Source: Synechococcus sp. ATX 2A4
GTDB taxonomy: Bacteria; Cyanobacteriota; Cyanobacteriia; PCC-6307; Cyanobiaceae
Direction: 5' to 3'
Assembly (NCBI RefSeq): GCF_024346375.1
Contig: NZ_JAGQCV010000017.1
Coordinates: forward strand, 1-43,918
DNA length: 43,918 nt
The notes below the pieces were generated by a model. It was not told the origin of the DNA and did not search any database. It saw only the letters and a program-made list of their open reading frames with translations. The translations under genes were made by a program, and so were the position numbers. Below, one piece after another: positions 32,303-41,091 of this stretch (position 1 is the stretch's first letter; every line of letters starts with the position of its first letter).

Positions 32303-33748
32303 TCATGATCCTCCTCTGCCAGGCGGCGTTGATCTCAGCTGATATTTCTGTAGTCGGCTGTTCGGTTTCTCCGGAAGGGTGAACGCAATCGTTTCATCGG
32401 CCAGCAGCTGCCGAATGGTGCGATTGAGGCTGGCCGAGATGGAGCGATGACCCAGGGCATTCGCGATTTCCGCCTTGCCCAGGGGTCCGTTCTGGAGAAC
32501 CTGCAGAACTCCACGAGCCAGGTCTGACTCTGGCCGCGACTCTGGCTCTGACTCTGGCCGCGACTCTGGCTCTGACTCTGCCCCCACCGGGAAGGTCACC
32601 ACAAAGCAGCCGCCCTTGAGGCTGTAGTTCGGTTCCGGGCAGCCTGCCCGCTGGCATTCCTCCACGATCACCTGGGTGCCACGCCCCCAGCGCTCGATCA
32701 GGCCCCGGCGGTAAAACACATCGGCAATCAGCAGGTTGCGCGGGCGGGAGGCGTGTTCGCCCTTCAGGGCCTCAGGTTCCAGGCCGAAGGGCAGGCCGCC
32801 TTCGTTCCACAGCTCCAGCCGGTTGTCGAAGATCGCCAGGCTGATCGCCGCGCCCTGCTGGCTGTAGTCGCGATGGCAGAGAGCATTCACCAGCGCCTCC
32901 CGCAGGGCCGGCAACGGGATCGCCAGCTGCTCCTCCCGCTCCAGCCGATCGCGGGGAATCCGCGCTGAGGTGCTCAGGTGGCGCTGGCAGAACAGAATCG
33001 CCTCCTCCAGCAGCAGAAAGGCATGGCCGTTGAGCTGGCGCTGGTCGAGGAACTCCCGCTTGTCGGTGCCACGAAATCGGGCCAGCCGTAGCTGGCACTG
33101 GGGCAGCACCGCCTTGCCAGCCCCGAACAGCACCTGGGCCGCCAGGGTGAGCTCCCCATCGCGCAGCAGCTGCAGCCGCTCCAGGGCTCCGGCCTGATCG
33201 GCCAGTGCCGCTTCCGGGAGCCGGCCCGCCTGCACGCCCACACGCAGCGTTCGCAGGATCTCCTCCTGATCCAGATCTGCCGCCGTGATGCCCGCGGCCT
33301 TCTGGGTTTCCCAGCGCTGGATCGGGTGGCCCCGCTCCAGCAGCAGGCCCTCCAGCACCGGCTGGGGCATGCGGCCCGTGCTGCTGGTGATGCGCTGATA
33401 GGCCCTCCCGTCATGGAAGAACGGCCGCAGCCCCTGGCCTGGCGGCACCCGTACGGCGATCACCCGATGCTCGGGGTGAGGCGGGAGGGCCACCTCCTCG
33501 ATCGTGGCCTGGGCGGCAGGTTCGATCCTCCGCAGCGCTTCTGCCAGCTCACGCCGGCTGGCATCGCTGCACTGTTGGCCCACGATGCGGCCGTCATCCT
33601 TCACGCCGAAAAGCACCGTGCCGCCCTGGCCGTTGAGAAAGGCACAGAGGGTGTCGCAACCGCTGCGCAGCTGGCCGGTGGAGCGCTTGAACTCCAGTTG
33701 CTCCGATTCGCCGCCTGCGATCAGGCGTTCGAGTTCGGCCAGGGTCAT
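32303..33748 (-). CDS. AlbA_2 / ATP-binding domain protein
   Basis: A 481-residue protein with an N-terminal AlbA_2 (Schlafen-like) domain: ESEQLEFKRSTGQL (residues 14-27), FLNGQGGTVLFGVKDDGRIVG and AYQRITSSTGRMP. It then has a middle region and an HATPase_c_4-type segment PLPALREALVNALCHRDYSQQGAAISLAIFDNRLELWNEGGLP, plus a C-terminal winged-helix (LGKAEIANALGHRSISASLNRTIRQL). Between the ATPase part and the winged helix is an acidic/Arg linker made of tandem repeats (32523-32582). Such proteins are often found inside type I restriction loci. The role is unknown, with nucleic-acid binding or regulation likely. The ATG overlaps the hsdM stop (ATGA), where hsdS would normally start. Confidence 0.88.
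   Translation of the reverse strand: MTLAELERLIAGGESEQLEFKRSTGQLRSGCDTLCAFLNGQGGTVLFGVKDDGRIVGQQCSDASRRELAEALRRIEPAAQATIEEVALPPHPEHRVIAVRVPPGQGLRPFFHDGRAYQRITSSTGRMPQPVLEGLLLERGHPIQRWETQKAAGITAADLDQEEILRTLRVGVQAGRLPEAALADQAGALERLQLLRDGELTLAAQVLFGAGKAVLPQCQLRLARFRGTDKREFLDQRQLNGHAFLLLEEAILFCQRHLSTSARIPRDRLEREEQLAIPLPALREALVNALCHRDYSQQGAAISLAIFDNRLELWNEGGLPFGLEPEALKGEHASRPRNLLIADVFYRRGLIERWGRGTQVIVEECQRAGCPEPNYSLKGGCFVVTFPVGAESEPESRPESEPESRPESDLARGVLQVLQNGPLGKAEIANALGHRSISASLNRTIRQLLADETIAFTLPEKPNSRLQKYQLRSTPPGRGGS
32523..32582 (-). repeat. 24-base tandem repeat inside the AlbA_2 gene
   Basis: Two exact 24-base copies (32523-32546 and 32547-32570) and a half copy (to 32582). They encode the linker pattern ESEPESRP in tandem and keep the reading frame at any copy number. 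The unit itself is made of two related 12-base halves. Confidence 0.9.
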
Positions 33749-35622
33749 CGCAGCATCCCCTCCAGCTCCTCAATCCCCTGCAGGATCTCCTGCTCGATCG
33801 CCCGCAGTTCCGCCAGAATCTCCAGCGGCGGATGGTGCTCCACCTCTTCGTGCACCAGCTCCTTGTAGCGGTTGATGCTGAGGTCGTAGCCCTGCGCGGC
33901 GATCTCCGCTTTGGGCACGCAGAAGCTCTGCGCGGTGCGTTCGCGCTGACGCTCTGAATCCTTGCGTTGGCGCCAGCGGTTCAGACAGTCGGGCAGATTG
34001 TTTTTCCCGTGCTCGCCTTCGGCCAGGGGGTCTTTCGGAGCGGGCCCGAGTTTCTCCAGCGTCAGCAGTGGATTGCGCTTGTCGTCGAGGCTCCAGCCGT
34101 CGGCGGTCATGTCGTAGAACCACACCTGATCGGTGCCGCCCCGGCCGGTTTTGGTGAACAGCAGGATCGCCGTGCTCACGCCCGCATAGGGGCGGAACAC
34201 CCCACTCGGCAACGACACCACACCCTCCAGAAAGTGGTCGTCCACCAGGGTGCGGCGCAGTTCTTTGTGGGCCTTGCTGGAGCCAAACAACACCCCATCG
34301 GGCACGATCACTGCCGCCCGGCCACCCGGCTTGAGCAGCTGCAGAAACAGCGCCATGAACAGCAGCTCGGTTTTCTTGGTCTTCACCACCCGCTGCAATC
34401 GGGCGCTGGTGCTTTCGATGTCCAATGACCCAGCAAAGGGCGGATTGGCCAGGATCAACGAGTAGCGGTTTTCTTCGTCGGCGGTGTCTTCCGAGAGGGA
34501 ATCGCGGTAACGCACATCGGGGTTCTCCACCCCGTGCAGCAGCATGTTCATCGCACCGATGCGCAGCATCGTGTTGTCGAAATCAAAGCCATGGAACAGG
34601 CCATGGTTGAAGTGCTCCCGCAGCTGCGAATCACTGAAGAGATCCGGGTTGTGCTCCCTGAGGTATTCGCCCACCGCCACCGGGAAGCCGCAGGTGCCGC
34701 AGGCCGGATCGGCCATCACATCGGTGGGCACCGGCTCGGTCATCGCCACCATCAGCTCGATGATGTGCCGCGGCGTGCGGAACTGGCCGTTGGTGCCGGC
34801 GGTGGCCAACTTGCCGAGCATGTATTCGTAGATGTCGCCCTTGGTGTCGCGGTCGGCCATCGGCACCGCGTCGAGCAGATCCACCACCTTGGCCAGCAGC
34901 GCCGGGGTGGGAATCGTGAAGCGTGCATCCTTCATGTGGCCGGCATAGGCCGAGCCATCACCGCCCAGTTCGCGCAGGAACGGGAACAGGCTTTCGCCCA
35001 CCAGCGCAAACATCTCAGCGGCGGCCAGATGCTTGAAGCGGCTCCAGCGCAGCTGCTCGTAGGGGCGCTTGTGGACATCAGCGCCCTCTGGGAACAGACG
35101 CCGCGTCATCGGTTGGCCGGTGCGCTGGGACTTGCGCTCCTCCAGGGTTTCGAGCTCATCGAGCCGCCGGAAGAACAGCAGGTAGGTGAGCTGCTCCAGC
35201 ACCTCCAGCGGGTTGGCGATGCCGCCGCTCCAGAAGGCATTCCAGATGGCATCGATCTGGTTGCGCAGCTCACCGGTGAGCACCGAGGCGGCGGTGGTGC
35301 CGGGGGCGATCGAGGGCTGGGCGCCGGTGGCCACTGCACCATTGCCATTGCCGTTGCGGCGGCTGCGGCCGTTGCTTGATGCCGGAGCAGCTTTGGGCGG
35401 TGGTTCCACCCCGGCCAGGCGCAGTCCACCGCCGGGCCCCTTCACCTTCACCGCAGCCCCCATGGCCACCAGATGATCCTTGGCGGCATCGAACTCCTCG
35501 GCGGTGAAGGGTTCATCAGCTTCCTGAAGCAGCGCCGCCTTGAGCTCGTCATTGCTCAGCCTGCGTCCGTCTTCCGGCAGCAGCGGCACCATCGCATCGA
35601 CAAGATCGGCTCGAACGGGCAT
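33745..35622 (-). CDS. hsdM: Type I restriction enzyme, M subunit
   Basis: A 625-residue N6-adenine DNA methyltransferase that modifies the HsdS target. The first 110 residues are an extra N-terminal region with a low-complexity Asn/Gly/Arg linker (88-98). The HsdM N-terminal helical bundle follows at 115-260 (ELRNQIDAIWNAFWSGG, YLLFFRRLDELE), then GQFRTPRHIIELM (279-291). SAM motif I is DPACGTCGFPVAV (305-317) and catalytic motif IV is NPPF (393-396). The C-terminal tail QGYDLSINRYKELVHEEVE and LEGMLR is the segment duplicated elsewhere in the island. The next gene starts at the usual ATGA overlap but is the AlbA_2 gene instead of hsdS. Confidence 0.96.
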   Translation of the reverse strand: MPVRADLVDAMVPLLPEDGRRLSNDELKAALLQEADEPFTAEEFDAAKDHLVAMGAAVKVKGPGGGLRLAGVEPPPKAAPASSNGRSRRNGNGNGAVATGAQPSIAPGTTAASVLTGELRNQIDAIWNAFWSGGIANPLEVLEQLTYLLFFRRLDELETLEERKSQRTGQPMTRRLFPEGADVHKRPYEQLRWSRFKHLAAAEMFALVGESLFPFLRELGGDGSAYAGHMKDARFTIPTPALLAKVVDLLDAVPMADRDTKGDIYEYMLGKLATAGTNGQFRTPRHIIELMVAMTEPVPTDVMADPACGTCGFPVAVGEYLREHNPDLFSDSQLREHFNHGLFHGFDFDNTMLRIGAMNMLLHGVENPDVRYRDSLSEDTADEENRYSLILANPPFAGSLDIESTSARLQRVVKTKKTELLFMALFLQLLKPGGRAAVIVPDGVLFGSSKAHKELRRTLVDDHFLEGVVSLPSGVFRPYAGVSTAILLFTKTGRGGTDQVWFYDMTADGWSLDDKRNPLLTLEKLGPAPKDPLAEGEHGKNNLPDCLNRWRQRKDSERQRERTAQSFCVPKAEIAAQGYDLSINRYKELVHEEVEHHPPLEILAELRAIEQEILQGIEELEGMLR

Positions 35623-35726
35623 CGGGGCGAAAGCTCAACGCGGCAATGGCTCAGGCCAGTGTGGGCCTGCTGGGCCGTTGGTGGCAGGGTTTTCGTGCGA
35701 ACAACGTCCACCCCTCACGTCCCCCC

Positions 35727-36035
35727 TCACCGCGGCAACTGGCACTCCAGCTCCCGCAGCCGCGCTTCCAGGGCCTCGATGCGTTCGAGGTAAGTGAGGG
35801 CCAGGGCCATGCCGGGCACGTTGAGGCCGAAGTCGTCGCGCAGGCGGGCGGCGCGGCGGGCCAGCATGAGCGTGCGGGCGTGGAAGCACCAGGAGCTGCC
35901 ACTGCCGGTGAGCTGGAACACGCCGAACTGGATCAGTTCGCTCACCTCTTCATGGGCCAGGCCAGAGGCCGCCAGCAAGTCCTCGAGCGCCAGCGGGCTG
36001 TCGTCGGCGGCGGGAATCAGCGGATCGTCAGCCAT
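35727..36035 (-). CDS. cbpM: Chaperone modulator CbpM
   Basis: A 102-residue MerR-like helical protein of the CbpM family, which binds the J domain of CbpA and tunes its co-chaperone activity. Visible features are LEDLLAASGLAHEEVSELIQFGVF near the start, CFHARTLMLARRAARLRDDFGLNVPGMALALTYLERIEALEARLREL with the terminal coiled coil. Start ATG 36035 overlaps the end of the DnaJ gene by 8 bases, which shows they are one operon (cbpA-cbpM order). Confidence 0.88.
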   Translation of the reverse strand: MADDPLIPAADDSPLALEDLLAASGLAHEEVSELIQFGVFQLTGSGSSWCFHARTLMLARRAARLRDDFGLNVPGMALALTYLERIEALEARLRELECQLPR

Positions 36036-37023
36036 GGATGGCGGCTCCTTCGAACGATGGACGGGGGTTGAAGGCGGAGGCTTCGGCCAGCTCGCGGTAG
36101 AGCTCCCGTTCGCGATCACCGATCTGCTCCGGCATCACGATCTGGATCACACCGTAAAGATCGCCGGCGCCCTCCTTGCGCCGCGGCAGGCCCTTTCCCG
36201 CCAGCCGCAGCTTCTGGCCGTTGCGCATGCCCGGCCGCACGGTCACCCGCGCCGTGCCAGTGAGCGTAGGCAGATCGATCTCGGCGCCGAGGGCCGCCTC
36301 CCAGGGGGCGATCGGCAGCTCCAGGTAAAGGTCGTGGCCCACGGGGCGAAAGCGGGGGTGGGGCTTGAGCCGGATCTCCAGGAACAGATCACCCGCCGGG
36401 CCGCCGCCGTGGCCGGGGCCGCCACGGCCGGGCACCCGCAGGCGCTCGCCATCGGCAACACCGCGTGGTACCCGGATCGTGCCGGAGCGGGGCTCCCGCG
36501 CCATGCCGCCATCGGCGCGGCGGCTGGGAACGCTGAGGGTGAACGCCACCTCGCTTCCCTTGGCTGCCTGCTCCAGCGTCAGCTCGGCGGTCACCTCCAG
36601 GTCCTGGCCGCGTACCTGGAAGCCGCCCGCCTGTGGGCCGAAGCCGCCGCCGCTAAAACCACCCGCGCCACCAGAGCCACCGAAACCCATCTGCTCGAAA
36701 AGATCGGCCAGATCCACCTCCTGGCCTGCCGGCTGGCCTGCTTGCCGGTTGCCCTCTCGCCAGAAGCGGCTCTCCCAGTCCGGCGGTGGGCTGAACTCCT
36801 CGCCGCTGCGGTGGCGGCCCAGGTCGTCGTAGGCCTGGCGCTTCTCAGGATCAGACAGGGTCTGGTAGGCCTCGCTGATCTCCTTGAAGCGCTCCTCGGC
36901 ACCGGGCTCCTTGGCCACGTCCGGGTGGGTGCGGCGGGCCAGCCGCCGGTAGGCCTTCTTGATCGCGTCGCCGTCGGCGTCGCGCTCCAGCTCCAGGGCG
37001 GCGTAGTAGTCCTTGAACTTCAT
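36028..37023 (-). CDS. cbpA: DnaJ-class co-chaperone (CbpA type)
   Basis: A 331-residue J-domain protein that delivers clients to DnaK. The J domain covers residues 1-70 with KKAYRRLARRTHPDVAK (the HPD motif) and EERFKEISEAYQTLSDPEKRQAYD. It is followed by a Gly/Phe-rich linker (FGGSGGAGGFSGGGFG) and the C-terminal client-binding domains (LEVTAELTLEQAAKGSEV, GTIRVPRGVADGERLRVPG, GDLFLEIRLKPHPRF). There is no zinc-finger CxxCxGxG repeat, so it is of the CbpA class, in keeping with the CbpM gene behind it. ATG 37023 starts the J domain directly. Confidence 0.95.
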   Translation of the reverse strand: MKFKDYYAALELERDADGDAIKKAYRRLARRTHPDVAKEPGAEERFKEISEAYQTLSDPEKRQAYDDLGRHRSGEEFSPPPDWESRFWREGNRQAGQPAGQEVDLADLFEQMGFGGSGGAGGFSGGGFGPQAGGFQVRGQDLEVTAELTLEQAAKGSEVAFTLSVPSRRADGGMAREPRSGTIRVPRGVADGERLRVPGRGGPGHGGGPAGDLFLEIRLKPHPRFRPVGHDLYLELPIAPWEAALGAEIDLPTLTGTARVTVRPGMRNGQKLRLAGKGLPRRKEGAGDLYGVIQIVMPEQIGDRERELYRELAEASAFNPRPSFEGAAIHG

Positions 37024-37220
37024 CGTCGCCGGGCCTCCGAACAGAGCTGCGCCTGGAGAGTGGCCGCCCGCACAGGCGACCCGCAGGGGGCTCCCCCTCA
37101 CCCTGCCACGGCTGCCCGTGATGGCAACGCACCGGCTGCTTGCTGGGCGGCAGCGCCAGCCGCTTCGCAGCGCTCAGGCGTCAAACTGGGCGCATCAGCT
37201 CCGCCCCGGCCGCCATCGCC

Positions 37221-38432
<1,212 letters not shown>

Positions 38433-38544
38433 TCAGGCCCGCGCTGGAGCCCGCCAAAGGCCACGAACCGGCCTTCACTGGATCGAAAGGCCCTGCATCC
38501 AAAAGTTGCCGTTGAACCCTCAGGCGGCTGGGCTGCCTTCATAC

Positions 38545-38706
38545 TGGCCCAGCAGTGGTTTGCCGGTGTGCACCCCGGTGAGGCAACGAGGAAAGTCCGG
38601 TGCCAGCATCACGCCTCGTTCGAATGCGTGGTTGTCAGTCCGGCGCTGTCCCGCAGCTGTGATGGGCCCTGTCAGATGGCAGTCCCTCAGCCAGAACGCT
38701 CGCCCC
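38545..38706 (+). ncRNA. Cobalamin (B12) riboswitch
   Basis: Conserved parts of the adenosylcobalamin riboswitch core are present in order: GAGGAAAGTCCGGTGCC (38587-38603, the conserved GGAA...GGTGCC element), GCGCTGTCCCGCAGCTGTGAT (about 38643-38663) and the closing GCCAGAACGC (38690-38699). It lies entirely in the 316-base leader of hupE. Cobalamin should repress hupE by this RNA. The boundaries are approximate; the outer P1/P13 pairing was not modelled. Confidence 0.9.
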
Positions 38707-38748
38707 TGCTCTTCCCCCTTCAATCCCCGGCGCGGACCGGAGTTCACC

Positions 38749-39378
38749 ATGCCCTTTCCATTGCTCAAATCATCCTCAGGCCGTGATCTGGCCCTGGCCG
38801 GCTGCGCCGGTCTTGGTCTCAGCCTGCTGGGCGCGCTGCCCGCCACCGCCCACCAGCTGGCCGGCGCCGGCCTGGCCAGCGGCTTCAACCATCCCCTCAC
38901 CGGCCTGGACCACCTCTTCCTGCTGGTGGGTGTAGGTGCGGCGGCGTCGTTCGTGAGCGCCCAGTTGCTGCTGTTCGCCCTGGGCGGTGCGGTGATCGGT
39001 GCCCTCTTCGGCGTCAGCGGTGGCGGCCTGCCCGTGGCCGAGCTGCTGGCGGCATTGGCGGTTTCTGGCCTGGGTCTGCTGATCCTGATGAGCCGTCGTT
39101 CTGGCCATCCCCCCTCCATCCCCGCGGCCGGCACGCTGGTGGCCACGGCGGTGGCGATCCACGCGATGCTGCACGGCCATGAGGCCAGCGGTGCCAGCAG
39201 CTGGTGGGCAGGAGCCCTGCTGGCCTCGGGCCTCACCGTGGGCGTCACCTTCCTCCTGCTGCGCCGGCTTGGCACCGCCTGGACGGTGCGACTCGCTGTG
39301 CTCCTCACCGTGGTTGGAGCCTTGCTGGCGCTGGGTCCGATCGGGCTGCTGGCCGGTATCGGTGTCGGCGCTGCCTGA
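38749..39378 (+). CDS. hupE: HupE/UreJ family transporter, B12-regulated
   Basis: A 209-residue membrane protein with an N-terminal signal-like helix (GRDLALAGCAGLGLSLLGALPATA) and about six further helices. The family motif HPLTGLDHLFLLVGVGAAA is present, as is a second His cluster AIHAMLHGHEASG. Relatives transport nickel or cobalt. The cobalamin riboswitch directly upstream argues for cobalt. The ATG has a clear ribosome-binding site GGAG at 38739-38742, six bases upstream, which the riboswitch could hide. Length is typical. Confidence 0.92.
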   Translation: MPFPLLKSSSGRDLALAGCAGLGLSLLGALPATAHQLAGAGLASGFNHPLTGLDHLFLLVGVGAAASFVSAQLLLFALGGAVIGALFGVSGGGLPVAELLAALAVSGLGLLILMSRRSGHPPSIPAAGTLVATAVAIHAMLHGHEASGASSWWAGALLASGLTVGVTFLLLRRLGTAWTVRLAVLLTVVGALLALGPIGLLAGIGVGAA

Positions 39379-39455
39379 GCAGCGGCCCAATCGCAGTCAT
39401 CGACACAGTTCGCCCTCCGGATCTGGCTAACGTTGTGGGATACCGGTTGGGTGTC

Positions 39456-39599
39456 ATGGTCGAACTACTGCTCTTCACCGGCGTCGTGGCGCTGTTCGGC
39501 CTGGCCTTCTGGCTCACCACCGACTCCGACGACGACAATTCCGGCGGCGGCCTGATGCAGCCCGCCCTGGTTCCCATCCGGGTCAGACCCAGCCGCTGA
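39456..39599 (+). CDS. Small single-helix membrane protein
   Basis: A 47-residue peptide with one membrane helix (VELLLFTGVVALFGLAFWLTT), an acidic segment SDDDN and a basic C-terminus (IRVRPSR). I do not recognise a named family, but the size and layout are those of many small cyanobacterial thylakoid or plasma-membrane proteins. It lies 77 bases after hupE and is followed by a probable terminator at 39716-39746. Confidence 0.6.
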   Translation: MVELLLFTGVVALFGLAFWLTTDSDDDNSGGGLMQPALVPIRVRPSR

Positions 39600-39670
39600 C
39601 CGCCGCCCGGCCCATTCGCTGACACCATCCGCGCCGCACGGAACAGCAGTGCTCCTGTTGTTCCATTCAC

Positions 39671-39693
39671 GTGATCAGTGATGAACTGATCGT
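39671..39693. repeat. Inverted repeat downstream of the small membrane gene
   Basis: GATCAGT (39673-39679) and ACTGATC (39685-39691) are exact inverted arms around GATGA, extendable by two G-U pairs in RNA. It is the first of several GATC-containing elements in this spacer. Confidence 0.6.
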
Positions 39694-39715
39694 TCGCTCA
39701 ACACTTGAGTGTCCG

Positions 39716-39746
39716 CTCAGCGCTTGATCGCTGGTTAGTTTTTTTT
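39716..39746 (+). terminator. Probable rho-independent terminator
   Basis: CAGCG (39718-39722) pairs with CGCTG (39729-39733) around CTTGAT, with one extra T-G pair. It is followed after five bases by eight T (39739-39746). It is the only T-rich tract of this size in the spacer and lies downstream of hupE and the small membrane gene on the plus strand. The stem is short, so the call is moderate. Confidence 0.45.
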
Positions 39747-40042
39747 ATGGCCTCAAGGCTCAGGCAATCCAGCCAGCCAACTGAACAACAGCCTGGCAAA
39801 CCACCGATCAACATGTTCTGATCAACGCCGCCAATCGCTCAGGTTTCGATCAGCAAATTCCATCAATTCGGCCTGATCTGTTCTGGTTGCTGGCTTTTTG
39901 AACCAGCCACAGGACTGGCTGATCAGAGAATGTTCTGGTCACATTTGCTACATCAAGGCGCAGCCTTTCGTCGCGTCCTGTTCACCCTCGATTCCTACGC
40001 TCCACATGTTGCATTCGCGCCATAGGGCGCTCAATTTCCTGG
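39747..40042. promoter_or_regulatory. Leader/promoter region of futA with repeated motifs
   Basis: This AT-richer spacer carries TGTTCTGATC (39814), TGTTCTGGTT (39879) and TGTTCTGGTC (39931) in direct orientation. It also has the inverted pair GATCA-N8-TGATC (39806-39823) around the palindrome AACATGTT. No standard Fur box was found. It probably contains the futA promoter and an operator, but I cannot name the regulator. Confidence 0.45.
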
Positions 40043-41083
40043 ATGAAACGGATCACTTCCACCACCTTGAGGGTGGCCTCTGCCGGCCTGATGGTTGTTT
40101 CGATCAGCACCGCAGTCGGAGCCGGGCTGGCTCAGCAGGCACCCGTTGAGATCGGTGTCTACTCTGGCCGCCACTACAACACGGACAAAGAGCTGTACCG
40201 CCAGTTCACCGCCCGCACGGGCATCAGGGTGAAGGTGCTGGAGTCCAAGGACGATGCCGTCATTGAGCGGCTCAAATCCGAAGGCCGCAACAGCCCGGCC
40301 GATGTGCTCGTGCTGGTGGATGCCGCCCGCCTTGACATCGCCACCGACCAGGGCCTGTTCCAGCCCAGCCGCTCCGCCGCGCTGGAGCGCGATGTGCCCG
40401 CCAACCTGCGCGATTCCAAGGGTCGCTGGTTCGGCCTCACCCGCCGCGTGCGCGCTGTGGTGGTCAACCCGAAACTGGTGAATCCCGCCACGATTCGCAC
40501 CTACGCCGATCTGGCCAACCCGGCCTTGAAAGGCAAGCTCTGCCTGCGGGAGCGCAAGAGCCCCTACAACCAGTCACTGGTGGCCAGCCAGATGATCCTG
40601 CGTGGCGATGCCACCACCCGCGCCTGGGTGCGCGGCATGGTGGCCAACGTCAAACAGCCGTTCTTCACCTCCGACACCCCCCTGGCCCGTGCCGTTGCCC
40701 GGGGTGAATGCGGGGTTGGCGTGGTCAACTCCTACTACGTGGCCCGCATGCTTTCAGGCGCTGGCGGCGCAGAAGACAAGCGTCTGGCCGAGCAGGTGAA
40801 GATCGTCTACGTGAATCCCTCCCACGTCAACATCAGCGGTGCCGGCGTCACGCGCTATGCCAAGAATCCCCAGGCAGCGATCAAGTTGATCGAATTCCTC
40901 GCTTCCCCCACCGGCGGCCGCGGCTATGCCGAAGCCAACAACGAATACCCGCTCAGGGGTGTGGGCAACAACCCCTACCTCAAGGGCTTCGGTACGTTCA
41001 GGGCGGATGGCGTCTCGGTTGAGCAGATCGGCTCTCGTACCAAGGCTGCCACCAAGATGATGGAAACCAACGGCTGGAAGTAG
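40043..41083 (+). CDS. futA: Ferric iron ABC transporter substrate-binding protein
   Basis: A 346-residue FutA/IdiA-type protein that binds Fe(III) in the periplasm, or in the thylakoid-associated form protects photosystem II under iron shortage. The N-terminal signal peptide ends near VGAGLAQ. The His plus four Tyr that hold iron in FutA proteins are all visible: H44-Y45 in SGRHYNTD, Y175 in KSPYNQS and Y231-Y232 in NSYYVARM. The C-terminal ANNEYPLRG is also conserved. It is followed after 8 bases by its permease gene. Both FutA1- and FutA2-like roles are possible for this single copy. Confidence 0.95.
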   Translation: MKRITSTTLRVASAGLMVVSISTAVGAGLAQQAPVEIGVYSGRHYNTDKELYRQFTARTGIRVKVLESKDDAVIERLKSEGRNSPADVLVLVDAARLDIATDQGLFQPSRSAALERDVPANLRDSKGRWFGLTRRVRAVVVNPKLVNPATIRTYADLANPALKGKLCLRERKSPYNQSLVASQMILRGDATTRAWVRGMVANVKQPFFTSDTPLARAVARGECGVGVVNSYYVARMLSGAGGAEDKRLAEQVKIVYVNPSHVNISGAGVTRYAKNPQAAIKLIEFLASPTGGRGYAEANNEYPLRGVGNNPYLKGFGTFRADGVSVEQIGSRTKAATKMMETNGWK

Positions 41084-41091
41084 GACACCGA

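Noticed and set aside
31422-32306. Minus-strand frame of 294 codons joining hsdM remnant A to the antisense of the MazEF pair
   Set aside because: Only its last 50 codons or so resemble a protein (the HsdM tail). The rest is antisense to mazE and mazF, so it is an accidental read-through, useful only as a clue to the remnant.
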